Source: Thiocapsa sp. (GTDB lineage: Bacteria; Pseudomonadota; Gammaproteobacteria; Chromatiales; Chromatiaceae). From it: DNA of 64,000 nucleotides. The stretch covers positions 62,001 through 126,000 of the forward strand of contig NZ_CP073760.1 in NCBI RefSeq assembly GCF_018399035.1, read 5' to 3'. Below the pieces are notes generated by a model, which made no database searches, had not been told where the DNA came from, and saw only the letters and a program-made list of their open reading frames with translations. This document shows, in pieces, positions 19,384 through 28,358 of this stretch (positions are counted from its first letter, which is position 1; every line of letters begins with the position of its first letter). Position numbers and translations under genes: made by a program.

Positions 19384-20016
19384 ATGCAAGAAGGCGCAAA
19401 GAAGCGGTTGGTGGGGGCGATTGTGATCGTCGCGCTGGCGGTCATCTTCGTTCCGATGCTGTTCGAGGAAGAGGCGGTGACGGATCTGCCTCCGTTGCCG
19501 GTGGTGATTCCCGAGCAGCCGGTTGTCGATGATCTCTTTCGGTCGGAGTCCTTTCTGACGCCGGCCGATTCGGGCGTCGGCGGGCTTCCCGAAGAGTCAT
19601 GGATCGATCCGGGTACCTTGGCGCTCCCCGCCGGGGAGGAGATCGAGCTCGTGTACGAGGGTGGGTTCGACGAGCCGGCGGGAGACGCTGCGGCGCCGCT
19701 GCCGGTCGCAGCACCAAGCACGGCGCCGACCGCACCCGCTCGGGTGCCCGAGGCACCGCCACCGATGGCGCGCGACGACGGGATGCCGTCCTATGTCACC
19801 CAAGTCGCGAGTCTGGGGACCGCGGCAAGCGCGCAGGAATTGGCGGCGAAGCTTCAAGACGAGGGCTATTCCGCCTTCGTCGAGTCGGCCGAGGTCGGAG
19901 GACGCACCTATTTTCGGGTCCGTGTCGGACCCGAAGCAGACCGATCGAGCGCCGAAAAGACGGCCGCCAAGCTCCGCCGGACATACAAGGACCCCTTTGT
20001 TCAGCGTTATCCCTGA
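19384..20016 (+). CDS. dedD: DedD-like SPOR domain protein
   Basis: 210 residues from the ATG at 19,384 (MQEGAKKRLVGAIVIVALAVIFVP), with GGGTGG upstream. One TM helix (about 9-26) is followed by a Pro/Ala/Glu-rich periplasmic linker and a C-terminal SPOR domain (YVTQVASLGTAASAQELAAKL ... YFRVRVGPEADRSSAEKTA). SPOR domains bind denuded septal peptidoglycan, and DedD helps cell division. The 212-bp gap after folC has AT-rich words that may form a promoter. Confidence 0.88.
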   Translation: MQEGAKKRLVGAIVIVALAVIFVPMLFEEEAVTDLPPLPVVIPEQPVVDDLFRSESFLTPADSGVGGLPEESWIDPGTLALPAGEEIELVYEGGFDEPAGDAAAPLPVAAPSTAPTAPARVPEAPPPMARDDGMPSYVTQVASLGTAASAQELAAKLQDEGYSAFVESAEVGGRTYFRVRVGPEADRSSAEKTAAKLRRTYKDPFVQRYP

Positions 20017-20070
20017 GCAGATTCCGGTCCGCGCTGCGTTTCCCTCTAGTCCCGTACGTCGGAGCTGACG

Positions 20071-20562
20071 ATGAATTGGGTCGATTACGCCATCCTCGGG
20101 ATTATCCTGCTGTCCGCGTTGGTCGGGCTCGGGCGGGGTCTGATCCGCGAGGTTTTGTCCCTGGGTGTCTGGATCGCCGCGATCCTGATCGCTTGGCTGT
20201 TCCACCGCGAGGCCGCCGAGCTGCTGGTGCCCTATCTGTCGCAGCCCTCGGTGCGTCTGGCCGCGGCCTTCATCGGCTTGATCCTGGGCACTCTCGTCCT
20301 CGGTGCCCTCCTGGGCGCCCTCCTGTCGGCCCTGATCGATAGGACCGGCCTGGGTTTCGTCGATCGGGTGCTCGGGTTGGTCTTCGGCGCGGCTCGCGGT
20401 GTGGTGATCGTAGCGATGGCGGTCTTCCTGGGGGCTCTCACACCCATGCCGGAGGATTCCTGGTGGCAGGAATCACGGCTCATCGGCCAATTCCAAGCGG
20501 TGGCCGGCTGGCTCATCGAGCTGGTGCCGGAAGAGGTGCAGGCCAGGGTCAAGAGTCTTTGA
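20071..20562 (+). CDS. cvpA: CvpA family membrane protein
   Basis: 163 residues with four hydrophobic segments. Conserved CvpA features are NWVDYAILGIILLSALVGLGRGLIREVLSL at the start and GLGFVDRVLGLVFGAARGVVIVAM in the middle. CvpA is needed for colicin V production in E. coli and for envelope tolerance. It lies 54 bp after the dedD gene and 244 bp before purF. That 244-bp gap contains a Pro-rich GC stretch but no feature I can name. Confidence 0.92.
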   Translation: MNWVDYAILGIILLSALVGLGRGLIREVLSLGVWIAAILIAWLFHREAAELLVPYLSQPSVRLAAAFIGLILGTLVLGALLGALLSALIDRTGLGFVDRVLGLVFGAARGVVIVAMAVFLGALTPMPEDSWWQESRLIGQFQAVAGWLIELVPEEVQARVKSL

Positions 20563-20806
20563 GGTTTTGCGTCGATCGGGTTTTTCCGGCCGCCAGCCGC
20601 CAGCCTCCTGCCTCCAGCGTCCTCCGATTGGTTTGTTTCGGTGGTGGACATCGGTAGATGCGACCGGCGCGGGTTGCGCGGCTGAAACTTGAATCGCGCG
20701 ATCGGGCGATCGATGTTGTCCCGGGTCAACCTCGAGGGGTATAGTTCTCTGTTCCCAATCAGCAGCATCCGTCTCGGTCTCCGGGCTGGACGCGGGCGAG
20801 GAAGTC

Positions 20807-22321
20807 ATGTGCGGCATCGTCGGCATCGTCGGTAAAAGTCCGGTCAACCAAGCGCTCTACGACTCGCTGCTGGTCCTCCAACACCGGGGACAGGATGCCG
20901 CCGGCATCGTGACCTGTCAGGGCGACAAGCTCCATCTGCGCAAGGACAACGGTCTTGCACGCGATGTCTTCCGAACCCGACACATGATTCAGTTGGGCGG
21001 CAACATGGGTGTCGGGCATGTCCGTTACCCGACTGCCGGCGCGGCCAGCTCGGCCGAGGCCCAACCCTTCTACGTCAATTCGCCTTACGGCATCGTGCTT
21101 GCCCACAACGGCAATCTCACCAATGCCGAGGACCTCAAGCGCGACCTCTTCGTCGAGGATCTTCGCCACCTCAACACCGCGTCGGATTCAGAGATCCTGC
21201 TGAACGTCTTTGCCCATGAGCTCCAGCTCCAGGGCAAGCTGCGGATCGACGAGCACGACGTCTTTCGTGCCGTCTCGGGCGTGCATCGACGCTGTCGAGG
21301 TGGTTACGCCGCGGTCGCGATGATCCCGGGTTTCGGCGTCTTCGGCTTCCGCGATCCGCACGGAATCAGGCCCTTGGTCTACGGACGTCGCGAGACCGAT
21401 CTGGGCACCGAGTATATGATCGCCTCCGAGAGCGTGGCGCTCGACACCATCGGCTTCACCCTGATCGCGGATGTCGCGCCGGGCGAGGCGGTCTGCATTA
21501 CCGTCGATGGTCAGATCAACACGCACCAGTGTGCCGCCCAGCCGATCCTGTCGCCCTGCATCTTCGAATTCGTCTACTTCGCCCGCCCGGATTCCATCAT
21601 CGACAACATCTCGGTGCACAAGGCGCGCTCGCGAATGGGCAAGAAGCTTGCCGCCAAGATCAAGCGCGAATGGTCGAATCACGACATCGACGTCGTGATC
21701 CCCATCCCCGACACCAGCCGGACCGCCGCACTCCAGCTGGCCAATCAGCTCGGCGTGCCTTACTCGGAAGGCTTCATCAAGAACCGCTACATCGGTCGCA
21801 CCTTCATCATGCCGGGCCAGCAGGTCCGCAAGAAATCCGTGCGGCAGAAGCTCAATGCCATCGACTTGGAGTTCCGCAAAAAGAACGTCCTCTTGGTCGA
21901 CGACTCCATCGTGCGCGGGACGACCTCTCAGCAGATCATTCAGATGGCGCGAGAAGCCGGAGCCCATCGGGTCTATTTCGCCTCCGCGGCGCCGCCGGTG
22001 CGCTTCCCCAATGTCTACGGGATCGACATGCCCGCGGCCAGCGAGCTCATCGCCCACGGCCGGACAGAGGAGGAGGTCGCACGAGAGCTGGGCGCGGACC
22101 GACTCATTTTTCAAGAGCTCGGTGATCTGATCGACGCAGTTCAGAAAAAGGGCAAAAGCCATGTGGACCGCTTCGATACCTCGGTCTTCGACGGCCTCTA
22201 CGTGACCGGGGACGTCACGCCCGAATATCTTCAGACGCTCGAAGCGAATCGCAACGACGTTGCCAAGACCGCCTACGGCTCTTTCAGCGAGAACGTTATT
22301 GACCTCTACAACTCCGCCTGA
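20807..22321 (+). CDS. purF: Amidophosphoribosyltransferase
   Basis: 504 residues, matching E. coli PurF (505). The start MCGIVGIVG gives the N-terminal nucleophile Cys2 of the glutaminase domain, with HRGQDAAGI and HNGNLTNA downstream. The C-terminal PRTase signature is [20 protein letters not shown]. It makes phosphoribosylamine, the first step of purine synthesis. It follows cvpA and precedes metZ by 31 bp, so the latter may be co-transcribed. Confidence 0.97.
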   Translation: MCGIVGIVGKSPVNQALYDSLLVLQHRGQDAAGIVTCQGDKLHLRKDNGLARDVFRTRHMIQLGGNMGVGHVRYPTAGAASSAEAQPFYVNSPYGIVLAHNGNLTNAEDLKRDLFVEDLRHLNTASDSEILLNVFAHELQLQGKLRIDEHDVFRAVSGVHRRCRGGYAAVAMIPGFGVFGFRDPHGIRPLVYGRRETDLGTEYMIASESVALDTIGFTLIADVAPGEAVCITVDGQINTHQCAAQPILSPCIFEFVYFARPDSIIDNISVHKARSRMGKKLAAKIKREWSNHDIDVVIPIPDTSRTAALQLANQLGVPYSEGFIKNRYIGRTFIMPGQQVRKKSVRQKLNAIDLEFRKKNVLLVDDSIVRGTTSQQIIQMAREAGAHRVYFASAAPPVRFPNVYGIDMPAASELIAHGRTEEEVARELGADRLIFQELGDLIDAVQKKGKSHVDRFDTSVFDGLYVTGDVTPEYLQTLEANRNDVAKTAYGSFSENVIDLYNSA

Positions 22322-22352
22322 CGGGCGATCGAGCTCGGACGAGCCGACAGCG

Positions 22353-23549
22353 ATGCAGCCTTCGGCCGCGCCGGGATTTGCGACCCGCGCCGTGCGGATC
22401 GGCCACCACCGAACCCAGGAAGGCGAGCACGGCGAGCCGATCTTCACGACCTCCAGCTTCGTCTTCAAAAACGCCGCCGAGGCCGCCGCACGTTTCTCGG
22501 GTGATCAAGCGGGCAACATCTATTCGCGCTTCACGAACCCGACGGTCTCGGCCTTCGAGGAGCGTTTGGCCAGCCTCGAAGGGGGCGAGCGTTGTGTGGC
22601 GACCGCCTCCGGGATGTCCGCCATCCTGGCCGTCTGCATGGGTCTGCTGGAGTCCGGCGACCACATCGTCGCCTCCCGGAGCCTGTTCGGCAGCACCACG
22701 CTCCTCTTCAACAAATACCTCTCCCGGTTCGGCATCGCGACCAGCTATGTGGCGCTCGGCGACCTGGAGGCATGGGACGCGGCGATTCGCCCGGAGACCC
22801 GGCTTCTGTTCTGCGAGACGCCGTCCAATCCATTGACCGAGATGGTCGACATCCGAGGGCTGGCCGAGGTTGCGCATCGCCGTGGCTGCCTCCTGGCGGT
22901 CGATAACTGTTTCTGCACCCCGGCCCTGCAACGCCCGCTCGAGCTGGGCGCTGACCTGGTGATTCACTCCGCCACCAAGTACCTGGACGGGCAGGGGCGT
23001 TGTATCGGCGGCGCTGTCGTCGGCGATCGCAAGTCGGTCGGCGAGGGGGTCTACGGCGTCTTGAGAACGGCCGGCCCGACCATGAGCCCCTTCAACGCCT
23101 GGGTCTTTCTCAAAGGGCTCGAAACACTGAAGCTGCGGATGTTCGCCCATGCGCAATCCGCGGCGGCACTCGCGCAATGGCTGCTCGCGCAGCCGGATAT
23201 CGAGCGCGTCTATTATCCCGGCTTGCCCGATCACCCCCAGCATCATCTGGTCGGCTCCCAGCAGCGCACCGGCGGCGGCATCGTCGCCTGCGACGTGCGC
23301 GGCGGTCGCGCCGGTGCCTGGCACCTGATCGACTCGACCCGTCTTCTGTCCATCACGGCCAATCTCGGCGACGTGAAGACCACCATCACCCATCCAGCGA
23401 CCACAACGCATGGCCGGCTCACGCCGGAAGAGCGTGCCGCCGTCGGCATCGGAGAAGGTCTCGTTCGGGTGGCCGTCGGGTTGGAAGAGATCGAGGACAT
23501 TCAGCGCGATTTGGCGCGCGGTCTGGAGACGCAGTGCTCCCCGCGGTGA
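22353..23549 (+). CDS. metZ: O-succinylhomoserine sulfhydrylase
   Basis: 398 residues from the ATG at 22,353. A PLP enzyme of the Cys/Met metabolism family: ATRAVRIGHHRTQEGEHGEPIF at the start, the PLP lysine in HSATKYLDGQGRCIGG, and SLGDVKTTITHPATTTHG-type motif (here ANLGDVKTTITHPATT) near the end. MetZ replaces the succinyl group of O-succinylhomoserine with sulfide, giving homocysteine directly. The position after purF is conserved in Pseudomonas. A hairpin at about 23,592-23,611 follows in the gap. Confidence 0.93.
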   Translation: MQPSAAPGFATRAVRIGHHRTQEGEHGEPIFTTSSFVFKNAAEAAARFSGDQAGNIYSRFTNPTVSAFEERLASLEGGERCVATASGMSAILAVCMGLLESGDHIVASRSLFGSTTLLFNKYLSRFGIATSYVALGDLEAWDAAIRPETRLLFCETPSNPLTEMVDIRGLAEVAHRRGCLLAVDNCFCTPALQRPLELGADLVIHSATKYLDGQGRCIGGAVVGDRKSVGEGVYGVLRTAGPTMSPFNAWVFLKGLETLKLRMFAHAQSAAALAQWLLAQPDIERVYYPGLPDHPQHHLVGSQQRTGGGIVACDVRGGRAGAWHLIDSTRLLSITANLGDVKTTITHPATTTHGRLTPEERAAVGIGEGLVRVAVGLEEIEDIQRDLARGLETQCSPR

Positions 23550-23786
23550 TGCCGGGAGAGGCATGTCTCGTCGATGTCTTAACTTCCGGGTAGGGGTGAC
23601 TTGAGTCGCCCCACATGACTTGGAGCGATGCGTCGTCGGTGTCCTTATTCCCGGAAATCGCCTTAGGTCGGACACCGTGGTCCGCCGTGGCACGGTGCGG
23701 CGGGCGAGGGCATGCGCCGCGGAAATCGCTCCGCGTAGATCGGATCAACTCCGCATCAGTCAAAGATCCGCCCCTCAACAGGTCGC

Positions 23787-24521
23787 CTATAGGGGGCAGA
23801 TTGCGATGAAGCTCGTGTTCTTTTTTATTCCGTCGGGCGCTTTCTTCTCGCAGTAGTCTTTAGTGCAACAACTACCATTGCTGGCGACTAGACTGATATC
23901 GTTCTTGTTTTGTCCGTAGAAGCATGAGCATGATCCCGGCCCGGGGACATCCTCATCCTCGCCGGAATCGTCGTCACCTCCGGCGTCGTCGCTGTTCCAG
24001 TCGTCATCGCCTGAATCATCCTGACCTCCGGGGGCATCGCCATCGCCCGAGTCGTCCTCGCCCGGGGGATCGTCGAGGTTGCCCTTGCTCGGACCGCCGA
24101 TCGTGCCCAATGCAACGGTTGCCGACTGCGCGATGAAGGTGGTGAGGGTGACGGAGGAGTCCGCATTTTCGGAGTCATCGCCCGGACGGGTCCAGCGGGT
24201 TGTCACCGAGACCTCATAGTAGGGCGGTTCGCTGCTCGGGGTGGCGGTCCAGGTGCGCGCGAAATTGCTCGTTCCGCCTGCGGCGGCCGGGATGAGATCC
24301 TTCCCTCCGGCGATGTCGGCATAATCGCTCGCACGGAGCTCCTCGAGCTTTTCTTGAGCGAGGTTCACGGCGACGGTTCGTGTTTTGCTGTCGCCGGTCT
24401 CCGTCATGACGCGCGTCTGCGTCTGCATCAGCCCGAAGAGCCCGAGCGAAAGCACGAGGAGCGCGATCAATGCTTCGATGAGGGTGAAGCCAGTTTGACG
24501 TTGTGCTTGCAGTAATTTCAA
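23787..24521 (-). CDS. pilV: PilV-like minor prepilin with acidic and Cys-rich tail
   Basis: 244 residues. The class III signal QTGFTLIEALIALLVLSLGLFG (cleavage after Gly, Glu at +5) and EKLEELRASDYADIAG are typical of PilV. Residues about 150-200 are an unusual run of Asp, Gly, Glu and Pro (many GDD and EDD words). The last 45 residues hold six Cys, as in a disulfide-stabilised tip domain. It is the last gene of a minus-strand minor-pilin operon. The prepilin part is secure; the tail has no counterpart I recognise. Confidence 0.87.
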   Translation of the reverse strand: MKLLQAQRQTGFTLIEALIALLVLSLGLFGLMQTQTRVMTETGDSKTRTVAVNLAQEKLEELRASDYADIAGGKDLIPAAAGGTSNFARTWTATPSSEPPYYEVSVTTRWTRPGDDSENADSSVTLTTFIAQSATVALGTIGGPSKGNLDDPPGEDDSGDGDAPGGQDDSGDDDWNSDDAGGDDDSGEDEDVPGPGSCSCFYGQNKNDISLVASNGSCCTKDYCEKKAPDGIKKNTSFIAICPL

Positions 24522-24533
24522 CAGTGGTCCCCG

Positions 24534-25562
24534 TTAATTCCAGTCACGCCAGCTGCCGGGGACGCGACTGGCTGAGCGGACCCGATCGAGGTTCGCCCGT
24601 TCTCCATCGCTACCGGCTCGACTCCAATGATAGAACCGGCTATTGGCCGTCAGCTTCTTCAGGTCGCCGTCGACAACGACCGTCCCGTAGACCTTGGCCC
24701 CGCCCCAGCCCTGACTGCGACAGCCGGCCGCGTTCTCGAAGTAGACGATGCCGTAGATCGTAGGATTGCCGTTTAGCTTCGGACAATCTGCCGCCGCGCT
24801 GAAGACGAGATACACGGGCTCCGCGGGCGAGCCGAGACTCTGGTGCCAGTTGCTCGATGAGTTGATCCAACGGAATTGCGGGTCGCCGGTGTCTGCGATT
24901 GCTTTGAACTCGTTCTTGCTGATATCGAAGACCTGATCCCAGGCGCTGCCGGTGAAGGCATCGTCCTCGATGTCGCCTCCATGCAGATCGAGATGGCCCG
25001 GATCCAAACATGACATCGCGGCCGACGAGGTGATGGCGGTCGAGGCGCAGTCCTCCTCCTCCACGCCTGTGCAGTCACGGGGGTAGATGTCCGGATTGCC
25101 GCTCGCACCGCCTAGGCATCCGTTGAGTACGAGCGGCGCATGGTCGGTGCCGTTTCCGCCCTTGAGCAATCGCTGCTGCTGAAAGCACTCGGTCGCAGTC
25201 GCTTGGATACTCGCGTCGCTGCTGGCTTCGGCCGTGGATGAAACGCAGGTTTGGTCGGAATCCACAACCGGGGGTGGGCGGAAGTGAATGTTGTAGGTGT
25301 AGTCCTTGGTGGCGTTTACCGCGGGGACATCGGTGTCCTCGGTGATTTCGCCGCCGGCACTCAAGACAGCCAAGGCATAATCGAGGCCTGCCTGAGCGGC
25401 CTGCTGCGCCTCTTTTGCGCGCAATTCATTGTTCGCGATCCGCTGCTCCATGACGCCCACGCGAACGGAGCTAAGCGTCAGAATGGTCGAGCCCATAAGC
25501 AGCAATAATCCCAGCATGAGCGTTAGCGCGCCGCGCTGCCGTTTGATTTTTCCCGAGGTCAT
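24534..25562 (-). CDS. pilX: PilX-like pilus assembly protein
   Basis: 342 residues. The N-terminus (IKRQRGALTLMLGLLLLMGSTILTLSSVR) is the PilX type: a Gly before the TM segment but no Glu at +5. MEQRIANNELRAKEAQQAAQAGLDYA is the conserved helix that follows. The C-terminal two thirds has many Cys (QTCVSS, NGCLGG, DCTGVEEEDC, MSCLDPG, ADCPKLN), suggesting a disulfide-rich extracellular domain. The order PilW-PilX-PilV downstream of FimT is a minor-pilin cluster. Confidence 0.85.
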   Translation of the reverse strand: MTSGKIKRQRGALTLMLGLLLLMGSTILTLSSVRVGVMEQRIANNELRAKEAQQAAQAGLDYALAVLSAGGEITEDTDVPAVNATKDYTYNIHFRPPPVVDSDQTCVSSTAEASSDASIQATATECFQQQRLLKGGNGTDHAPLVLNGCLGGASGNPDIYPRDCTGVEEEDCASTAITSSAAMSCLDPGHLDLHGGDIEDDAFTGSAWDQVFDISKNEFKAIADTGDPQFRWINSSSNWHQSLGSPAEPVYLVFSAAADCPKLNGNPTIYGIVYFENAAGCRSQGWGGAKVYGTVVVDGDLKKLTANSRFYHWSRAGSDGERANLDRVRSASRVPGSWRDWN

Positions 25563-25588
25563 TGGTCTCCCTCATCGGCGGACGCCGA

Positions 25589-26341
25589 TCACTCCTTGAC
25601 GAAATAGCGGTCATTCCGCACGGCGACGGTCGCTTGCAGGCTTTGTCGTACAGCCTGGTCGTCACGAATCCGGCCGGCTATCAGGATCGCGACCTGTCGC
25701 GTTTCTCGGCAAAGCTCGTTGGTGGCGCAGGCTGCGTCTTCCTTTTCGGGGGCCAGGTTCGTCTGCGCGATCGTGATGGTGAAACGCAAGGTCGTGATGC
25801 GCACGTCCTCGCTGGTGATCCGCTCCCAGCTGCCGCTGCCGATCGTGCATGCGAAGGTTTTGTCGTCGACGCTCGAGGGGCCGGTTCGCATCTGAACGGA
25901 TTGATGACGTAGGCGAAACCCGAACATCGTCATCGCGGTCGGGTTGCCGTGCTCCAGGTCGTAGCTGTAGAGGATGCAGCTTTCGGTCGACTCCCCGGCG
26001 ACCTGTCCCGCGCGAAGCCTGCGATCGATGCCGTCGACCGTGCTCTGAAACGGGTTTTGCGCCGGGTCCGGATCATCGGCCTCCGACATATCCCAGTAAC
26101 CGGCGCGACGGATATCCTGCTGCATGATCTCGAGCACCGCGCGCAGCTCCTGGTTCAGACGGGCCTGCTCGACGTTCTGCGAGGTGGAGCGAGCACCGAG
26201 GACATAGGTGGTCGAGATCCCGATGAGGACCAGCGCGCCGACGGTCGTGCCGACCAGGAGATCGGTCAGGGTCACACCGGTCTGTCGCCGGAGCGATCCC
26301 TCCGCGATGTTGATCGAGGGCGAAGGACGGGTCAGGTGCAT
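25589..26341 (-). CDS. pilW: PilW-like minor prepilin with Asp at +5
   Basis: 250 residues from the ATG at 26,341, 10 bp inside the preceding fimT gene; an upstream ATG at 26,377 is possible. The leader ends at RRQTG and the mature start is VTLTDLLVGTTVGALVLIG, so the otherwise invariant Glu at +5 is Asp here. The conserved PilW helix LNQELRAVLEIMQQDIRRAGYW follows. Minor pilins prime type IV pilus assembly and form the tip complex. Confidence 0.85.
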   Translation of the reverse strand: MHLTRPSPSINIAEGSLRRQTGVTLTDLLVGTTVGALVLIGISTTYVLGARSTSQNVEQARLNQELRAVLEIMQQDIRRAGYWDMSEADDPDPAQNPFQSTVDGIDRRLRAGQVAGESTESCILYSYDLEHGNPTAMTMFGFRLRHQSVQMRTGPSSVDDKTFACTIGSGSWERITSEDVRITTLRFTITIAQTNLAPEKEDAACATNELCRETRQVAILIAGRIRDDQAVRQSLQATVAVRNDRYFVKE

Positions 26342-26988
26342 GGGCGGAATCCCGGTACGGACTGATCCGGAGAGCACACCCGCACGCGGCCGATCACGCT
26401 CAGGATGACCCGAAGCTGTCCCCCGTGCGCGTTGCTGAAGTTGACGCTCCCGTTGCCGTGCCGCTTCGAGCCTGCCGACCCCGAGCCCATGCGCATCGTG
26501 GTGCCGCGTCGTCTCTCGAATCCGGTCAATCCTTGATTGAAGGTCGCCGTCGCGTCCACCCCGACATAATTCGCGGCATGGAGGTGCTTGAGCACCTTCG
26601 TGTCGTTGAACGACAGGGTGCAGGCATTCGCGTCATCCGGATCGGTGAGATGGCAGTTGCAGGCGCTCGCCTCGCTGATTCCGTAACACCACGGAGAACC
26701 GGCATCGAAGATCAGATGCAGATCCCGATTTCGCCGAATGGCCTCGCCGCGAACCCATTGCAGGTCCTCCACAAGGGCTTGTGCTGCGCCCTTTAGCCGG
26801 TTGCGTTCGAGCATCTCCTGCATCGCCGGAACGCCCAAGGACGCCAGGATGGCGAGCACCGACAGCGTGATCATGAGCTCGAGCAGGGTGAAACCGGGCG
26901 AGCGTTTCGGCGGAGCCGCTCGTCGGGGGCGGGCGATGCTCGCTCGTCCTTGCGTGCCTGCTCTGCGGATGCATGCGACGGCGACCAT
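26332..26988 (-). CDS. fimT: FimT/GspH-type minor prepilin
   Basis: 218 residues from the ATG at 26,988; an ATG at 27,012 would overlap the previous gene. The prepilin signal KRSPGFTLLELMITLSVLAILASLGVP (Glu at +5) is followed by the GspH-type helix LVEDLQWVRGEAIRRNRDLHL. The leader is long and Arg-rich. Cys pairs (ASACNCHLTDPDDANAC and the C-terminal VCSPD ... PC) indicate disulfides. It is second in the operon after the PilE-like gene. Confidence 0.86.
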   Translation of the reverse strand: MVAVACIRRAGTQGRASIARPRRAAPPKRSPGFTLLELMITLSVLAILASLGVPAMQEMLERNRLKGAAQALVEDLQWVRGEAIRRNRDLHLIFDAGSPWCYGISEASACNCHLTDPDDANACTLSFNDTKVLKHLHAANYVGVDATATFNQGLTGFERRRGTTMRMGSGSAGSKRHGNGSVNFSNAHGGQLRVILSVIGRVRVCSPDQSVPGFRPCT

Positions 26989-26999
26989 TAGGTTGCGTC

Positions 27000-27446
27000 T
27001 CAGCGCCAGCATTCGCGCGGCGTCTTCGCGCCTTCTTGATCGATCGTCAAGACCTTGCAGTCGACACCGCCCGCTCGATCCATCGCTTGGGCGTCCAGCG
27101 CGGTGGCTGTCGCAGCGAAGCCGGCCGCGTTCGCGTCGCTCAGGGTCAGGTCATACCAGCCTTCGGGGCTTTTTCTCGCAAGCGGCAGGCTGTAAACGGG
27201 ATCGTCGCAGACCATGCCGGAGGCGACGTTCAGGGTGAGTGCATAGCGGCTACAATTGCCACGAAAGCGCTCCTGAGCCATCGCGATACCGACCAAGGCT
27301 ATTTGTCCGTCCGTGCGTCGCGCCTTGCGGATCTGGTCCTGATAGGCGGGGAAGGCCACTGTAGCCAGGATGGCGATCACCGCGATGACGATCAGGAGCT
27401 CGATGAGCGTGAAGCCGATTCGGTGTCTTATGAGTGTCCTTGCCAT
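27000..27446 (-). CDS. pilE: PilE-like type IV pilin
   Basis: 148 residues. The prepilin signal is HRIGFTLIELLIVIAVIAILATVAFPAYQD, with cleavage after Gly and Glu at +5, and the PilE-type C-terminus has paired Cys (GNCSRY, MVCDD, VDCKVL, REC). It is the first gene of the minus-strand cluster pilE-fimT-pilW-pilX-pilV; a pilY1 adhesin gene, usually between pilX and pilE, is not present. The 216-bp gap upstream is shared with a divergent lipoprotein gene and should hold both promoters. Confidence 0.88.
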   Translation of the reverse strand: MARTLIRHRIGFTLIELLIVIAVIAILATVAFPAYQDQIRKARRTDGQIALVGIAMAQERFRGNCSRYALTLNVASGMVCDDPVYSLPLARKSPEGWYDLTLSDANAAGFAATATALDAQAMDRAGGVDCKVLTIDQEGAKTPRECWR

Positions 27447-27662
27447 TCGCGCGTCCTTGCCGTCGAGCCGGGTGGTGCGAGTGACCGCGCCGATGGGGTA
27501 GAGGCGTCGGACGCTGCGTCATCGCGTGTACGGCAAAGTATGACGACGTTTCGTGTAATTTACCAGTGCCGACGAGTATTGATCATCGGGCGGCTCGGCG
27601 TGATCTCCGCGGCGCTCGCCACAATGTGCATTCCCAACAGGCAACGAACCGGGACCAGACTC

Positions 27663-28244
27663 ATGACTGCAAACACCCTGATCCGATCAACCGTCCTCGG
27701 CGCATTGGTCTTTCTGATCGGCGGTTGCCAAACCCTCGTGCGTGAATCCGTGGAGACCGGCTGGGTGGAGATCCCCGCGGGCAGCACCCTGACGCTGAAC
27801 CGACCGGTGTCCATCCCGCCCGGACGAGCGCGGGCCTTTCTGATGGATCGCGGCGTGCGAGGTGCGAGTGGCGGCGGGACGAGCTGTGTTCTCGAGGTCC
27901 GGCGGATCGATGACGAGGGCACCCAGAACATCCCGGCCGGGGAGATCCCGATTACCCGTGTGCAGAACTATCTTGCCTTGGTGTCCAGCCGTGTCCCGAC
28001 GACGGCCCCGGATCGGGGCGTTCGTTTCCAACTGGCCGCTCACGGAGACAGCGGAGGGTCGCAGATGATCCGTCCGGGTTATCACTTTTGGCTCGACGAC
28101 AGTCATGACCCGAACCTGCTGCGCATGACCTGTCTGGGGCGGCTCGATGACCCGGCCTATACGCGGGCTCCGACGCTTGCCGAGATCCGAGCCGTGTTGG
28201 GGGATGTCGCGACCTTGAAGGTTGCGCTGCCCGCGGTGCCTTGA
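27663..28244 (+). CDS. Predicted lipoprotein, unknown function
   Basis: 193 residues from the ATG at 27,663. The N-terminus is a lipoprotein signal (LIRSTVLGALVFLIGGC, acylated Cys at residue 21). The mature part starts with a beta-rich domain (TGWVEIPAGSTLTLNRPVSIPPGRARAFLMDRG) and has VLEVRRIDDEGTQNIPAGEI and RPGYHFWLDDSHDPNLLRMTC. I recall similar outer-membrane lipoproteins in Chromatiales but know no function. It is divergent from the minor-pilin operon. Confidence 0.78.
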   Translation: MTANTLIRSTVLGALVFLIGGCQTLVRESVETGWVEIPAGSTLTLNRPVSIPPGRARAFLMDRGVRGASGGGTSCVLEVRRIDDEGTQNIPAGEIPITRVQNYLALVSSRVPTTAPDRGVRFQLAAHGDSGGSQMIRPGYHFWLDDSHDPNLLRMTCLGRLDDPAYTRAPTLAEIRAVLGDVATLKVALPAVP

Positions 28245-28327
28245 ACGGATTCGCGAGGGATGTCCGTGTTCGGCGTTCGTCTAATGTCTGGCGGGATGAT
28301 CCCAAGGGGCGCGCTCCGGCTTGTGCG

Positions 28328-28358
28328 TAGGGTGCGGTTCGTGCCTCACCGCACCCTA
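28328..28358. repeat. Palindrome, TAGGGTGCGGT family
   Basis: Perfect 11-bp arms TAGGGTGCGGT / ACCGCACCCTA with a 9-nt loop, at the 3' end of the convergent Nei-like gene (its stop is at 28,356). The same word occurs in the inverted repeat at 33,019-33,095. Confidence 0.7.

Noticed and set aside
26973..27662. N-terminal extension of the lipoprotein at 27,663
   Set aside because: It would cover the antisense of pilE and destroy the lipoprotein signal.
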